Source: Pseudoalteromonas rubra
GTDB lineage: Bacteria > Pseudomonadota > Gammaproteobacteria > Enterobacterales > Alteromonadaceae
Direction of reading: 5' to 3'
Assembly (NCBI RefSeq): GCF_005887115.1
Contig: NZ_PNCJ01000009.1
Coordinates: forward strand, 124,001-188,000
DNA: 64,000 bases
The translations under genes were made by a program, and so were the position numbers. The stretch's first letter is position 1; each line of letters starts with the position of its first letter. This document shows positions 33,539 to 41,439 of the stretch, in pieces. The notes under the pieces were generated by a model, which saw only the letters and a list, made by a program, of their open reading frames with translations, was not told the DNA's origin and searched no databases.

Positions 33539-33735
33539 TCTTGTGTCATCAAGGTTTGGAGCAATTCACTACAGGCCTTGCTGGCTTTAATGATGTCGTC
33601 GGCTGATTGCTGAATTTCGGCTTCTGAACCTGGCTTCTGGCTCAGGATCTTAATCAACTCCGCGTGCATAGAAATATGATTGAGTGGCTTTCTGGCATCA
33701 TGAATGAGTGTTGCGATATCAGATTTGTCTGTCAT
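33535..33735 (-). CDS. 66-residue lone H-box (DHp-like) protein
   Basis: A 66-residue protein whose N-terminal helix reads IATLIHDARKPLNHISMHA, closely like the H-box helix of histidine kinases (HD-x-R/K-PL-N), with H about residue 12. A second helix (DIIKASKACSELLQTLM) follows, so it looks like the two-helix dimerisation/phosphotransfer hairpin with no ATP-binding domain. It has a good ribosome site (AGGGGG) before ATG 33735, lies 14 bp after the sigma-54 regulator, and overlaps the CHASE3 kinase by 4 bases. I infer a phosphotransfer or dimer-modulating role in this relay. It could instead be a remnant, but its placement inside a perfect operon argues against decay. Confidence 0.72.
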   Translation of the reverse strand: MTDKSDIATLIHDARKPLNHISMHAELIKILSQKPGSEAEIQQSADDIIKASKACSELLQTLMTQD

Positions 33736-33749
33736 CTTTCCCCCTCGCT

Positions 33750-35135
33750 TTACTTTGTTTCTTCAGGTGTTGATTGTTCGTACGCATTCAGGCGGTTGTA
33801 CAGTGTTTTGGTGCTGATCCCCAGCATTTTTGCGGCCAAAGTTTTATTGCCATCGACCGACTCCAGAGTCTGGTAAATCAGTTTTCGTTCGACCTCTTCG
33901 ATGGTTTCGCCGACTTTGACCGGCGCGGACAGGGTCGTGGCTGATGTCGCAGGCGCCCGGGCCGGTACTTGAATGTCAGGCTCCTGCGTACTCGCGAATG
34001 GCGAGCTGACAATCTCGTCTATCGTCAGTGTGGTCGTATCGGGATCTGCCATAATAAATGCGCGATGAATACAGTGTTTCAGCTCTCGGATATTGCCTGG
34101 CCAGCTGTGTGCTGCCAGTACAGCATGAGCCTGCTCGGTGAGTTGATATTGTGTTTTATATTCATCATTGAGCTGGTGGACAAAAAACTCACTCAGCAGC
34201 GGTATATCCTGAGGACGTGCGCGCAGCGGCGGGATTTCAATGGGGAATACGGCCAGACGAAAATAAATGTCTTCACGCAGCACGTTCTTTTGGGCGATTT
34301 CGGCCAGCGTCCGATTGGTCGCAGACACCACGCGACAATTGACTTCTATAGGCTTAGCGCCTCCCACTCGGGTAATGGTTTGCGTTTCCAGCGCCCTGAG
34401 CAGATTAGGCTGCATTTCAATGGGCATTTCTGTGACTTCATCCAGAAATAAAGTGCCATTCTGTGCCAGCTCAAATACGCCTTTCTTTTGGTTGATTGCG
34501 CCGGTAAAAGCCCCTTTTTCATGACCGAACAATTCGCTGCCGATCAGATCTTTGGCAATTGCGCCACAATTCACCGACACCTGCTCACCGCTGCACTGGC
34601 TGGCATTGTGAATAGCCTGTGCAACGACTTCTTTACCTGAACCACTTTCTCCCATTAACAATACATTGGCATTGGTTTTCGCGACCCGCTCTATCATAGT
34701 AACCAGTTTTTTCATGGCGGGAGAGTGGCCGATCAGGCAGCCAAAATGGCGTTCAAAGGGATCCGTTTGGGCATGGTGATTGGCGGTTTTGGTGTCGAGA
34801 ACACGTTTAACGTCATTGGCTTCTATGGGTTTGGTCAGATAATTGATTTGCTCATCGCACATGCTGGCCAGTGCCGCCTTAACCGAAGGATGGCCTGTTA
34901 TCAGGGTTATTTGTGCCGTGAGTTTGAGGCTACGTATATGGTCTATGAGATGTAAACCACTGCCATCAGGAAGCATAAAGTCGAGAAACAGATGGTCAAA
35001 GCGCATATCAGCAAGCCACTGTTTTGCTTCGCCTATGCTGCCCGCGGTGTATACGTCACAGCCTATAAACTCAATGATCCGAGCGGCGATAGTCGTAAAT
35101 TCTTGGTCATCATCAACCAGCAGAACGGTCTTCAT
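33750..35135 (-). CDS. Sigma-54-dependent response regulator (NtrC family)
   Basis: A 461-residue regulator with all three NtrC modules. The receiver has DDD at 8-10 and phospho-acceptor D52 (LFLDFMLPDGSG). The AAA+ domain has Walker A GESGSGKE near 162-169, the sigma-54 contact loop GAFTGA near 208-213, and LFLDEV. The C-terminal Fis-type helix-turn-helix (KTLAAKMLGISTKTLYNRL) follows a linker rich in Ala and Pro. It activates RNA polymerase carrying sigma-54 at unknown promoters. It is the second gene of the six-gene operon (12 bp after the phosphatase-lipid kinase). The partner kinases are probably the two downstream. Confidence 0.93.
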   Translation of the reverse strand: MKTVLLVDDDQEFTTIAARIIEFIGCDVYTAGSIGEAKQWLADMRFDHLFLDFMLPDGSGLHLIDHIRSLKLTAQITLITGHPSVKAALASMCDEQINYLTKPIEANDVKRVLDTKTANHHAQTDPFERHFGCLIGHSPAMKKLVTMIERVAKTNANVLLMGESGSGKEVVAQAIHNASQCSGEQVSVNCGAIAKDLIGSELFGHEKGAFTGAINQKKGVFELAQNGTLFLDEVTEMPIEMQPNLLRALETQTITRVGGAKPIEVNCRVVSATNRTLAEIAQKNVLREDIYFRLAVFPIEIPPLRARPQDIPLLSEFFVHQLNDEYKTQYQLTEQAHAVLAAHSWPGNIRELKHCIHRAFIMADPDTTTLTIDEIVSSPFASTQEPDIQVPARAPATSATTLSAPVKVGETIEEVERKLIYQTLESVDGNKTLAAKMLGISTKTLYNRLNAYEQSTPEETK

Positions 35136-35147
35136 TCGGGATCCTTG

Positions 35148-36785
35148 TTAGCTTGAATGTGTCGACTCTGGGGCCATGATCCACAAGGAAGCCTGATTCA
35201 CTTCAATGTTAAGGCTGTCGGCACTTTTTACTTCACCATCAATACTATACTGTATTTGCTCTGAGTCTGCGTGTAAAGTGACTCGCTGGCAGCGAGTGTG
35301 TGAAACGGCACTCTCCTGTGTTGCAGAAGGGCCAGACACGCCGGTTGCAATCAGCTGTGCCACACTCAGAGCGCGAGACGCAGACTCTGGTTCATGATGG
35401 ATCAGCGTCAGATCCAGCAAGCCATCCTGATAATCCGGTTCACCACCGCCTTGCGCCAGCACTGTGGTAATGGGGGCTGCGTTAGCCACCGCCAGACTGG
35501 CAATATCCAGGCTTTGTGCAGGTTGATTATCAATGCGCAATGTCACGCGCTGCTTTTGTCCATCGGAGACGGCATTAATAAAGCCACTGATGTAGGCCAG
35601 CTGGCCACTGCGGTTTTTTTCGCCGCGATTGGCGTGCTCAATCATCTGCGCTTCAAACCCAAAGGCGGCAACCAGTAGTCCCGTTTCGCCGTTGCAGGTC
35701 ATAGTATCTATTTGTATGTAATGTTCACTTAACAGCACCTCACAGGCGCTACTGATTGGATCCACTTTACTGCGTATCCCCAGCAGTACATGTGCCAGTG
35801 CATTGGCTGTCCCAAGCGGAATAAACCCCAGTTTACATTCACTGTTGACCAGTGCATGAGCAACGGCGGTCAGTGTGCCATCACCGCCGCAGGCAATCAG
35901 CCGCTCGGCGTCTTGGCTTAGCTCAACGGCCAGTGCTGCAACATCCGTGTCCTGTTCGGTAAAATGCAGAACAAGGGTGTACTTGCTACACAGCAGGCCA
36001 ATCACCTGATTGTCGTACAGGTGCCATTTTCCGCCGCCAGAAACGGGATTAATGATCAAATCCAGGCGCGAACCCGGCGTATCGCGCAGATCATGCATCA
36101 GTGCTTTAAGGCGATGGTGCTGATAGCGGTTTAAACGTGCTGTCTGCCGTTTACTGTTGATAAACTGCATGGCATCATCCACGGATAAGGACGGGTCCTG
36201 CAGCATCAGGTAAGCAGCAACGACAAATACCGAGCGGCCACGTCCCAGCGCACAATGGACGACTACTTTCTTGTTGAGCTGATGCATCACGGTAATCCAG
36301 TTCAGCGCATGTCGCAATTGGGTTTCACTGGGAGTTTGATGGTCCAAAATGGGTATATTCAGGTAGTACAAGCCTTGCTCTTCGGCAGACCAGTTCAGAC
36401 CGTCGAATTCGGCAGTAACATCCAGTATTGCATCAACTTGTTTGGATTGCAGCATGGGGATATCGCTGGGAAACAAACGACAGGCTAAAAATAAGTTGTC
36501 TTTCACTTCTTGTACCGGTGGCACACTGTCCTGGTATCGTTGCCAGGCATTATAGAGCTGCGCCCCTATAAAATAGGGCAGCAGCAGTGCTTTGATATAA
36601 AATGGCACTTGTCCTGTGGTGCGTTTACGAAACAGTCCTGGTCTGTCCAGCGCATAGGCTACGTAGACGCAGGCAATAGACGCACTGAGCCAGATAGATG
36701 GCAAAAGCATCAAGTTGTTCAGGTTCAATATGATTAGTGGCAGGGTAAACAGCAGTAAAACAAGATAGTAGTGTGCTGTGCTCAT
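35148..36785 (-). CDS. Dual-specificity phosphatase fused to a diacylglycerol/lipid kinase
   Basis: A 545-residue membrane protein made of two enzymes. The N-terminus has about three transmembrane segments (4-20, 26-46, 64-80). A dual-specificity/PTP-like phosphatase follows, with the P-loop VVHCALGRGRS (nucleophile C178, R184) and a probable general acid D148. From about 235 to the end is a YegS/LCB5-type lipid kinase (LDLIINPVSGGG, ACGGDGTL, PLGTANALA, GFEAQMIEHANRG, SIDGE). Such kinases phosphorylate diacylglycerol or similar lipids; the phosphatase could remove a phosphate from a lipid or protein. ATG 36785 has AGGAG; the frame extends to 36824 without one. First gene of the operon, ahead of signalling genes. 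Confidence 0.88.
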   Translation of the reverse strand: MSTAHYYLVLLLFTLPLIILNLNNLMLLPSIWLSASIACVYVAYALDRPGLFRKRTTGQVPFYIKALLLPYFIGAQLYNAWQRYQDSVPPVQEVKDNLFLACRLFPSDIPMLQSKQVDAILDVTAEFDGLNWSAEEQGLYYLNIPILDHQTPSETQLRHALNWITVMHQLNKKVVVHCALGRGRSVFVVAAYLMLQDPSLSVDDAMQFINSKRQTARLNRYQHHRLKALMHDLRDTPGSRLDLIINPVSGGGKWHLYDNQVIGLLCSKYTLVLHFTEQDTDVAALAVELSQDAERLIACGGDGTLTAVAHALVNSECKLGFIPLGTANALAHVLLGIRSKVDPISSACEVLLSEHYIQIDTMTCNGETGLLVAAFGFEAQMIEHANRGEKNRSGQLAYISGFINAVSDGQKQRVTLRIDNQPAQSLDIASLAVANAAPITTVLAQGGGEPDYQDGLLDLTLIHHEPESASRALSVAQLIATGVSGPSATQESAVSHTRCQRVTLHADSEQIQYSIDGEVKSADSLNIEVNQASLWIMAPESTHSS

Positions 36786-36958
36786 GAATACTCCTAATGT
36801 GAGAGACTGATAGACACTATTCAATTCTCATTCCGCTTTGCAGGCCCTCAAAACAGCGTCTCCAGACTTCAGCGTAGGAGAGTTTTACAGAGTGTGTAAA
36901 ATTTACCGACCTTGCTATGAATTAATTGCTTGGTTCTGATAATTAATAATCTGGCAAT

Positions 36959-37831
36959 TTAGTTGGTGAAATATTCATGAAGAAAATCAAGCATTGCGCG
37001 TATTCTTGCTGGTGTAAACTCGGTGTTTTTATAGAGCGCATACATAGGTAGTGTGTGGCCTTGCTTGTTTTCAAATAAGTTAATGAGCGTGCCGTCAGCG
37101 AGATGTGTATCAACCATCCAGCTCGGCATGGCTGCAATGCCTAACCCTGAAAGGGCTAATTTAACAATCATTTCCGGACTGTCAGATCTGATATATTCAT
37201 TAACAGTGTAGTGTTTGTTATCTAACCGCCAGATATTAGAGGGGTTACTGAGAGAGTAGGTGATGCACTGATGGGTTTTAAGTGCTTCAGGAGTGGGCGG
37301 GGTGCCGTTACGCTTTAGATATTGAGGGGCTGCGAAGTAGCAAGCACAGTGGTCCAGTAACTTTTTTGCCTTCAACCCTGAGTCTTTGAGGGCTGAAGCC
37401 CGGATTGCGATGTCTACGTCCTCATTTATCAGGTCTACATGCTGATCGCTTACACCTACATCCAGAGTTACTTTAGGGTAGCGGCGCATAAACTCACAAA
37501 GCGGATCTGCCAGACGCTGCGTCGCAAAAGCGCTGGGAGCAGAGATTTTAATATGGCCACTGATCTGTGTTTGCTCATCACGGATCTGGTGCTCCACTTC
37601 GCTCATAGTATCAAGCAGCGATTGGCTATATTTTAGATATGCCTTTCCTGACGTGGTCAATGAAATAGCGCGAGATGTCCTGTGGAAAAGAGTAAAACCA
37701 AGGTGTTGCTCAAGCCAGGCGATTTTTTTGCTTACCGCACTTTGTGTCATATTGAGTGCATTTGCTGTGTGGGTAAAGCTGCCTCTTTTAGCCACTTCGG
37801 TAAATAGCTTAATACAAATCAGTTTGTCCAT
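36959..37831 (-). CDS. LysR-family transcriptional regulator
   Basis: A 290-residue LysR regulator. The N-terminal winged helix (residues 1-65) reads FTEVAKRGSFTHTANALN and TQSAVSKKIAWLEQHLG. A substrate-binding domain follows with SGHIKISAPSAFATQRL and a C-terminal FTPARIRAMLDFLHEYF. It resembles the CrgA/YafC type that controls oxidative or aromatic detoxification genes. The start ATG 37831 has a spaced GGA; ATG 37837 is a near alternative. It is divergent from the DoxX-like gene at 37933, and two dyads lie between them, so it probably controls that gene. Confidence 0.88.
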   Translation of the reverse strand: MDKLICIKLFTEVAKRGSFTHTANALNMTQSAVSKKIAWLEQHLGFTLFHRTSRAISLTTSGKAYLKYSQSLLDTMSEVEHQIRDEQTQISGHIKISAPSAFATQRLADPLCEFMRRYPKVTLDVGVSDQHVDLINEDVDIAIRASALKDSGLKAKKLLDHCACYFAAPQYLKRNGTPPTPEALKTHQCITYSLSNPSNIWRLDNKHYTVNEYIRSDSPEMIVKLALSGLGIAAMPSWMVDTHLADGTLINLFENKQGHTLPMYALYKNTEFTPARIRAMLDFLHEYFTN

Positions 37832-37835
37832 ATTC

Positions 37836-37880
37836 ATTCCATTTTGGAATACCATCTAGGTGAACAATACTATTCATTGT
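37836..37880. promoter_or_regulatory. Two candidate LysR operator dyads
   Basis: ATTCCA (37836-37841), TTT, TGGAAT (37845-37850) is a perfect dyad containing a T-N11-A LysR box (T37837, A37849). ACAAT (37864-37868) with ATTGT (37876-37880) is a second dyad. Both lie in the divergent spacer between the LysR gene and the DoxX-like gene; the first abuts the LysR start. Confidence 0.5.
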
Positions 37881-37932
37881 GTTTAATTGGAATGCTCTAA
37901 TGCTACTCCTTAACCCTATTAGGAGGATATTG

Positions 37933-38286
37933 ATGATTATAATTGCTACTTTTCTGGCTATTTTCTTTACTCTGGCCGGCTCCCAAAAGATTTTTGCCTG
38001 GAGCGCTGTTGTGTTCAAAATACAAAGCGAATTTCTCAGGCGATACGGACTTGGCAGAGGACACATGTATGGGATCGGTATGATTGAATCAACCGCTGCC
38101 GGATTGATAATTTTTGCCATTCTGACCGAGCACGAAATAGCCCTGCAGCTTGGTGCGGCTCTGATCCTGACAACCTCTGTGGGTGCATGTTATTTCCATT
38201 TCAAATATGACACATTCAAGGACGCCATTCCTGCGATATTAACCGGGAGCGGTTCCATTTCTCTGCTTGTATCGGGGTTATTGTAG
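37933..38286 (+). CDS. DoxX-like inner-membrane protein
   Basis: A 117-residue, four-helix membrane protein of the DoxX-like family. Its start MIIIATFLAIFFTLAGSQKIF includes the family GSxKxF element, and four hydrophobic helices follow. DoxX-like proteins are often involved in redox or thiosulfate-related membrane functions or protect against oxidative stress; the specific role here is unknown. ATG 37933 has an excellent AGGAGG six bases upstream. It is divergent from the LysR regulator. Confidence 0.82.
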   Translation: MIIIATFLAIFFTLAGSQKIFAWSAVVFKIQSEFLRRYGLGRGHMYGIGMIESTAAGLIIFAILTEHEIALQLGAALILTTSVGACYFHFKYDTFKDAIPAILTGSGSISLLVSGLL

Positions 38287-38293
38287 TTTGAAA

Positions 38294-38316
38294 ACAGGCT
38301 CCATAATAAAGCCTGT
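38294..38316 (-). terminator. Terminator of the TPR-protein gene
   Basis: ACAGGCT (38294-38300) and AGCCTGT (38310-38316). Read leftward the stem is followed by TTTT, fitting termination of the leftward TPR gene; it may also serve the convergent DoxX-like gene. Confidence 0.7.
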
Positions 38317-38330
38317 GATGGTTGATGACA

Positions 38331-39320
38331 TCATGCTCTGGCCAGTTTCTTCAACGCAGAGCGGGCTTTTTTCTTGAGGCGCTCACTCAGTGTTTCAGTA
38401 ATGACTTCGTTTAAAAGCTGTCTTGCAACTGCGGTTTTGCTGCGGTCTATCGCTATTTCGGCAAGCCTGAATTTAACCAGGCTTTTATCTGGCATATCGT
38501 AGTGGTGCGACGCTTCATCCAGATACTGCCGCAATGCCGCTTCACCCTCATCATGGTGTTTACCTAGCTGCTTGCTGAGTACACCAATGAGTACCAGTGA
38601 ATGGTTCCTGGCCTTTTCCTGCTGAGTGGTCGCTGTTTTCATGGCAGCTGCTTTGCGGAACTGGTTTAAGGCTTCTTCGCTCTGGTCGTGCTCGCGATAT
38701 ACCTGACCCAGGGTATAAAAGAATCGAGGTTCTGCAGCAAAGCGCTTCTGTCCGATGGCAATTACGCGAGCGAACTCATCTTGTTCACCTGTTTTACCAA
38801 GCAGGTGCAAGCGTGTCAGAAAGGCTTCAAAAGGGGCGATTTTTTCTAATTCGTCAATATGTGTCAGAGCGGCCTGTTCATCGCCACCAAACATGGAAGG
38901 GGCATTGATATAAAACTTGATCAGTGCAGTGCGATATTCTGTATTATCCGGGGCCAATTCCACAGCTTTGATGAACGATGCTTTGAGCTTTTTAATATAA
39001 CCAGAGACACTGAAAATACTTGCCTGCTCGGCTATTTTGGCGACCACTTCAACATGGGCAAAATAGAGCTCTGGATTGTTTGGGTGCTGAGCGAGTGCAT
39101 CTTCTATATATTGTAGCGCGACTTCATCCTGATCACTTTTCAGCGCAATACGTGCCAGAAGCAGCGGCTTATGATAATCAGAGGTCTGCTGTTGCAGCAA
39201 AAGAGACTGTGCAAGGCGTAGATTGCCTTTTTCAAATTCTGCCCGTCCTTGCTCAATACTGGCAGTGGCTGTAGTGCTGCAAATAAGCAGTGCAAGGGGC
39301 ATCAGTCGTGTGTTATTCAT
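38331..39320 (-). CDS. Exported TPR-repeat protein
   Basis: A 329-residue periplasmic protein with a signal peptide (MNNTRLMPLALLICSTTATA). The rest is helical repeats of TPR type, for example QGRAEFEKGNLRLAQSLLLQ, EDALAQHPNNPELYFAHVEV, FFYTLGQVYREHDQSEEALN and EGEAALRQYLDEASHHYDM. It is a scaffold with no enzyme motif. ATG 39320 has AAGGAA upstream, and the in-frame region to 39446 is untranslated leader. The DUF6326-like gene starts upstream in the same direction with an 80-bp gap, so they could be co-transcribed. Confidence 0.8.
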   Translation of the reverse strand: MNNTRLMPLALLICSTTATASIEQGRAEFEKGNLRLAQSLLLQQQTSDYHKPLLLARIALKSDQDEVALQYIEDALAQHPNNPELYFAHVEVVAKIAEQASIFSVSGYIKKLKASFIKAVELAPDNTEYRTALIKFYINAPSMFGGDEQAALTHIDELEKIAPFEAFLTRLHLLGKTGEQDEFARVIAIGQKRFAAEPRFFYTLGQVYREHDQSEEALNQFRKAAAMKTATTQQEKARNHSLVLIGVLSKQLGKHHDEGEAALRQYLDEASHHYDMPDKSLVKFRLAEIAIDRSKTAVARQLLNEVITETLSERLKKKARSALKKLARA

Positions 39321-39400
39321 GTGTATGTTTCCTTCTAAGTATCTAAAATAAATAGTGTTACTTTTTAACTTGTCGCTCAGTGAACGCGCCGGTTTGCGAC

Positions 39401-39856
39401 TTAATTGATGGGGCTTCCGATTGGGTGTGCGGCAGGGGTACGCCAACGGACGGCCGTCCAGGCAATAGTCAAAAGTAAGCTAAGTTGAATGGCGGCCAGA
39501 AACAGGTAAAAAGGATCGGTTTCAATCCCCCCCAGTACAAACACAAAGGTGAGCGGGACGGCCACAAGGTTACATAACCGGTTTATTTGGTAGCCGAGAA
39601 ACTGGGATAAAAAAATCATCATGATAGGAATTTCGATGAGTATGGCGCTGACCAGTAGCAGCGGCTGTGATAGTTTGACCGAGCCGGAATAACCACTCAT
39701 CAATGTCTCAATGACGCCAGGCGTGATAAAAGCCGAGACAAAGGCCAGGATATCGGCATAAACCATATTGAGCATCACCAGCAACCAAAGCGTTGCAAGT
39801 TTAAAGCGAATACGGCCATCGGGTATTTCGCCAGCGGTTGAATTTGGATTTGTCAT
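39401..39856 (-). CDS. DUF6326-like four-helix membrane protein
   Basis: A 151-residue integral membrane protein with about four hydrophobic helices. The N-terminal segment LATLWLLVMLNMVYADILAFVSA followed by a TPGVIE turn resembles the DUF6326 family, which has no assigned function. The C-terminus is short and polar. ATG 39856 has AAGGAA at good spacing. It is divergent from the membrane AraC-type gene at 40054, so the AraC protein may control it and the TPR gene. Confidence 0.6.
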   Translation of the reverse strand: MTNPNSTAGEIPDGRIRFKLATLWLLVMLNMVYADILAFVSAFITPGVIETLMSGYSGSVKLSQPLLLVSAILIEIPIMMIFLSQFLGYQINRLCNLVAVPLTFVFVLGGIETDPFYLFLAAIQLSLLLTIAWTAVRWRTPAAHPIGSPIN

Positions 39857-40053
39857 ACGTGGTTCCTTAGTTCATATTGGGGTCCATGTAAAAAGGTTTA
39901 CCCGGTTATATCCAGGTAGCACTCAGACTAACTGCGCTGAGCTAAAGCGTCGTCCCAGCGTAAAGGCGCGGACAGTTTTGCAAGAAAGAAAAATTAAAAG
40001 TAAATAAAACAATTAACTACGGATAACTTTGTTTCAAGTGTCAGGGGGGAGAA

Positions 40054-41226
40054 GTGGCTGAACCTATTGTGTTGGTGCTGACGGCGATGCTAATTGGGCA
40101 AGTCGCCTTGAGTGTGCCTGTGTTGCTGATCAAACAGTCAACACGCACTTATCGAATACCGCTGGTGATATTTCTCAGTGCTTGTGGCGTGCTGGCCTTG
40201 AATGCAATCGTACCGGCTGTTTTACCTGACTGGTATCAGGCTTATACGGTTATTGGTTTTCCTGTACTCTTTGTGCTTTGCCCTGCGTTACGTTTGTACA
40301 TTCAGGGAGTTACCACACAAAAAAGCCGGACTCAGTACACACTGAATTTGAAAAAGTTTGTTTTGTTATGGCCCGCAATAGTGGTTGCAAGCATCATAGC
40401 TACCTTGCCATCACAACAGCATCGGGCACTGTTTGTTACCGATGAAATACCTACTGGGTTGCATGCTGTGGTACTGGCTGGTGCGATGCTGGCCCTGATA
40501 TGTGCCTGGCTGGTTGAATGTGGGTTGACCTTGGTGGTAATAACAAAACGTCTGATGGTATTCAGGACTGAACTAAAAGCCCACTATTCTAACCTTGATG
40601 ACCCCAGGATATTCGCGACAAAACGGCTTATTTTTATGGCCACGTGTATCTGGGTGTTAGCGCTGAGCTGCGCTTTTTTGTCCAGCCTGTTTGGACATGC
40701 CATATTGACGCTTGGCACTGAAATACTGATTGCATTGATACTTACCTGGAGCCTGACCTTTTTTGCTATGCAGCAAGCCACCCCATTGCTTATTCCTGCA
40801 CTGGATAATGAGGCAGACAGTCTGAATGCTCTGGATATACCAAGTAGTCAAGATAGACTCAATAAGTATCATAAATCGGCTCTGGATAAGGAACGCTCTG
40901 CCCGGATAGTCAAAAAAGTCACCTCAGTGATGCAGGATGATAAGCTGTATCTGGATGCCGATCTGACGCTACAAAAGCTTTCTGATGCAAGCGGCGTTTC
41001 AGCCAACTACCTTTCTCAGGTGTTAAACGAAACACTGAAAATGAACTTCTTTGACTTTGTGAATCACTGGCGCATCGAGGTGGCGAAAGCGCGTTTACTG
41101 GCTGGCAAAGACTCAGTGTTGCATATTGCGCTTGAGGTTGGATTTAACGCCCGCTCTTCATTTTATAAGGCATTTAAAAAGGAAACGGGGCTGACGCCGA
41201 CTGAGTATAGAAGAGTCGGTAGGTGA
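40054..41226 (+). CDS. Membrane-anchored AraC-family regulator
   Basis: A 390-residue regulator. The first 250 residues form about seven transmembrane helices, and the C-terminal 100 are an AraC-type double helix-turn-helix: LTLQKLSDASGVSANYLSQV and HIALEVGFNARSSFYKAF followed by the signature TGLTPTEYR. It should sense a membrane or periplasmic signal and bind DNA from the membrane. The start is GTG 40054, preceded by a strong GGGGGG-type site. It is divergent from the DUF6326-like gene and separated by about 210 bp from the giant lipoprotein gene downstream, so it could control either. Confidence 0.85.
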   Translation: MAEPIVLVLTAMLIGQVALSVPVLLIKQSTRTYRIPLVIFLSACGVLALNAIVPAVLPDWYQAYTVIGFPVLFVLCPALRLYIQGVTTQKSRTQYTLNLKKFVLLWPAIVVASIIATLPSQQHRALFVTDEIPTGLHAVVLAGAMLALICAWLVECGLTLVVITKRLMVFRTELKAHYSNLDDPRIFATKRLIFMATCIWVLALSCAFLSSLFGHAILTLGTEILIALILTWSLTFFAMQQATPLLIPALDNEADSLNALDIPSSQDRLNKYHKSALDKERSARIVKKVTSVMQDDKLYLDADLTLQKLSDASGVSANYLSQVLNETLKMNFFDFVNHWRIEVAKARLLAGKDSVLHIALEVGFNARSSFYKAFKKETGLTPTEYRRVGR

Positions 41227-41439
41227 ATAGCTTATAGTGATGAGCCACAGTCTGTAAGCCTGTTACCGGGGTATTCTGGCTAAATGAGTCGCAAGGAAAT
41301 TTTCTATCATTGATCGGAAATCATGCAAAAGTTAATGTAATCATAGGTTTATAAACTTTTCATCTTGAAGCTGTTTCTTAAAAGGGTATAATTGGCTGGA
41401 TTTATTTCCCTCTTATGCTTCAAGGATTTAGTTTAGCTC

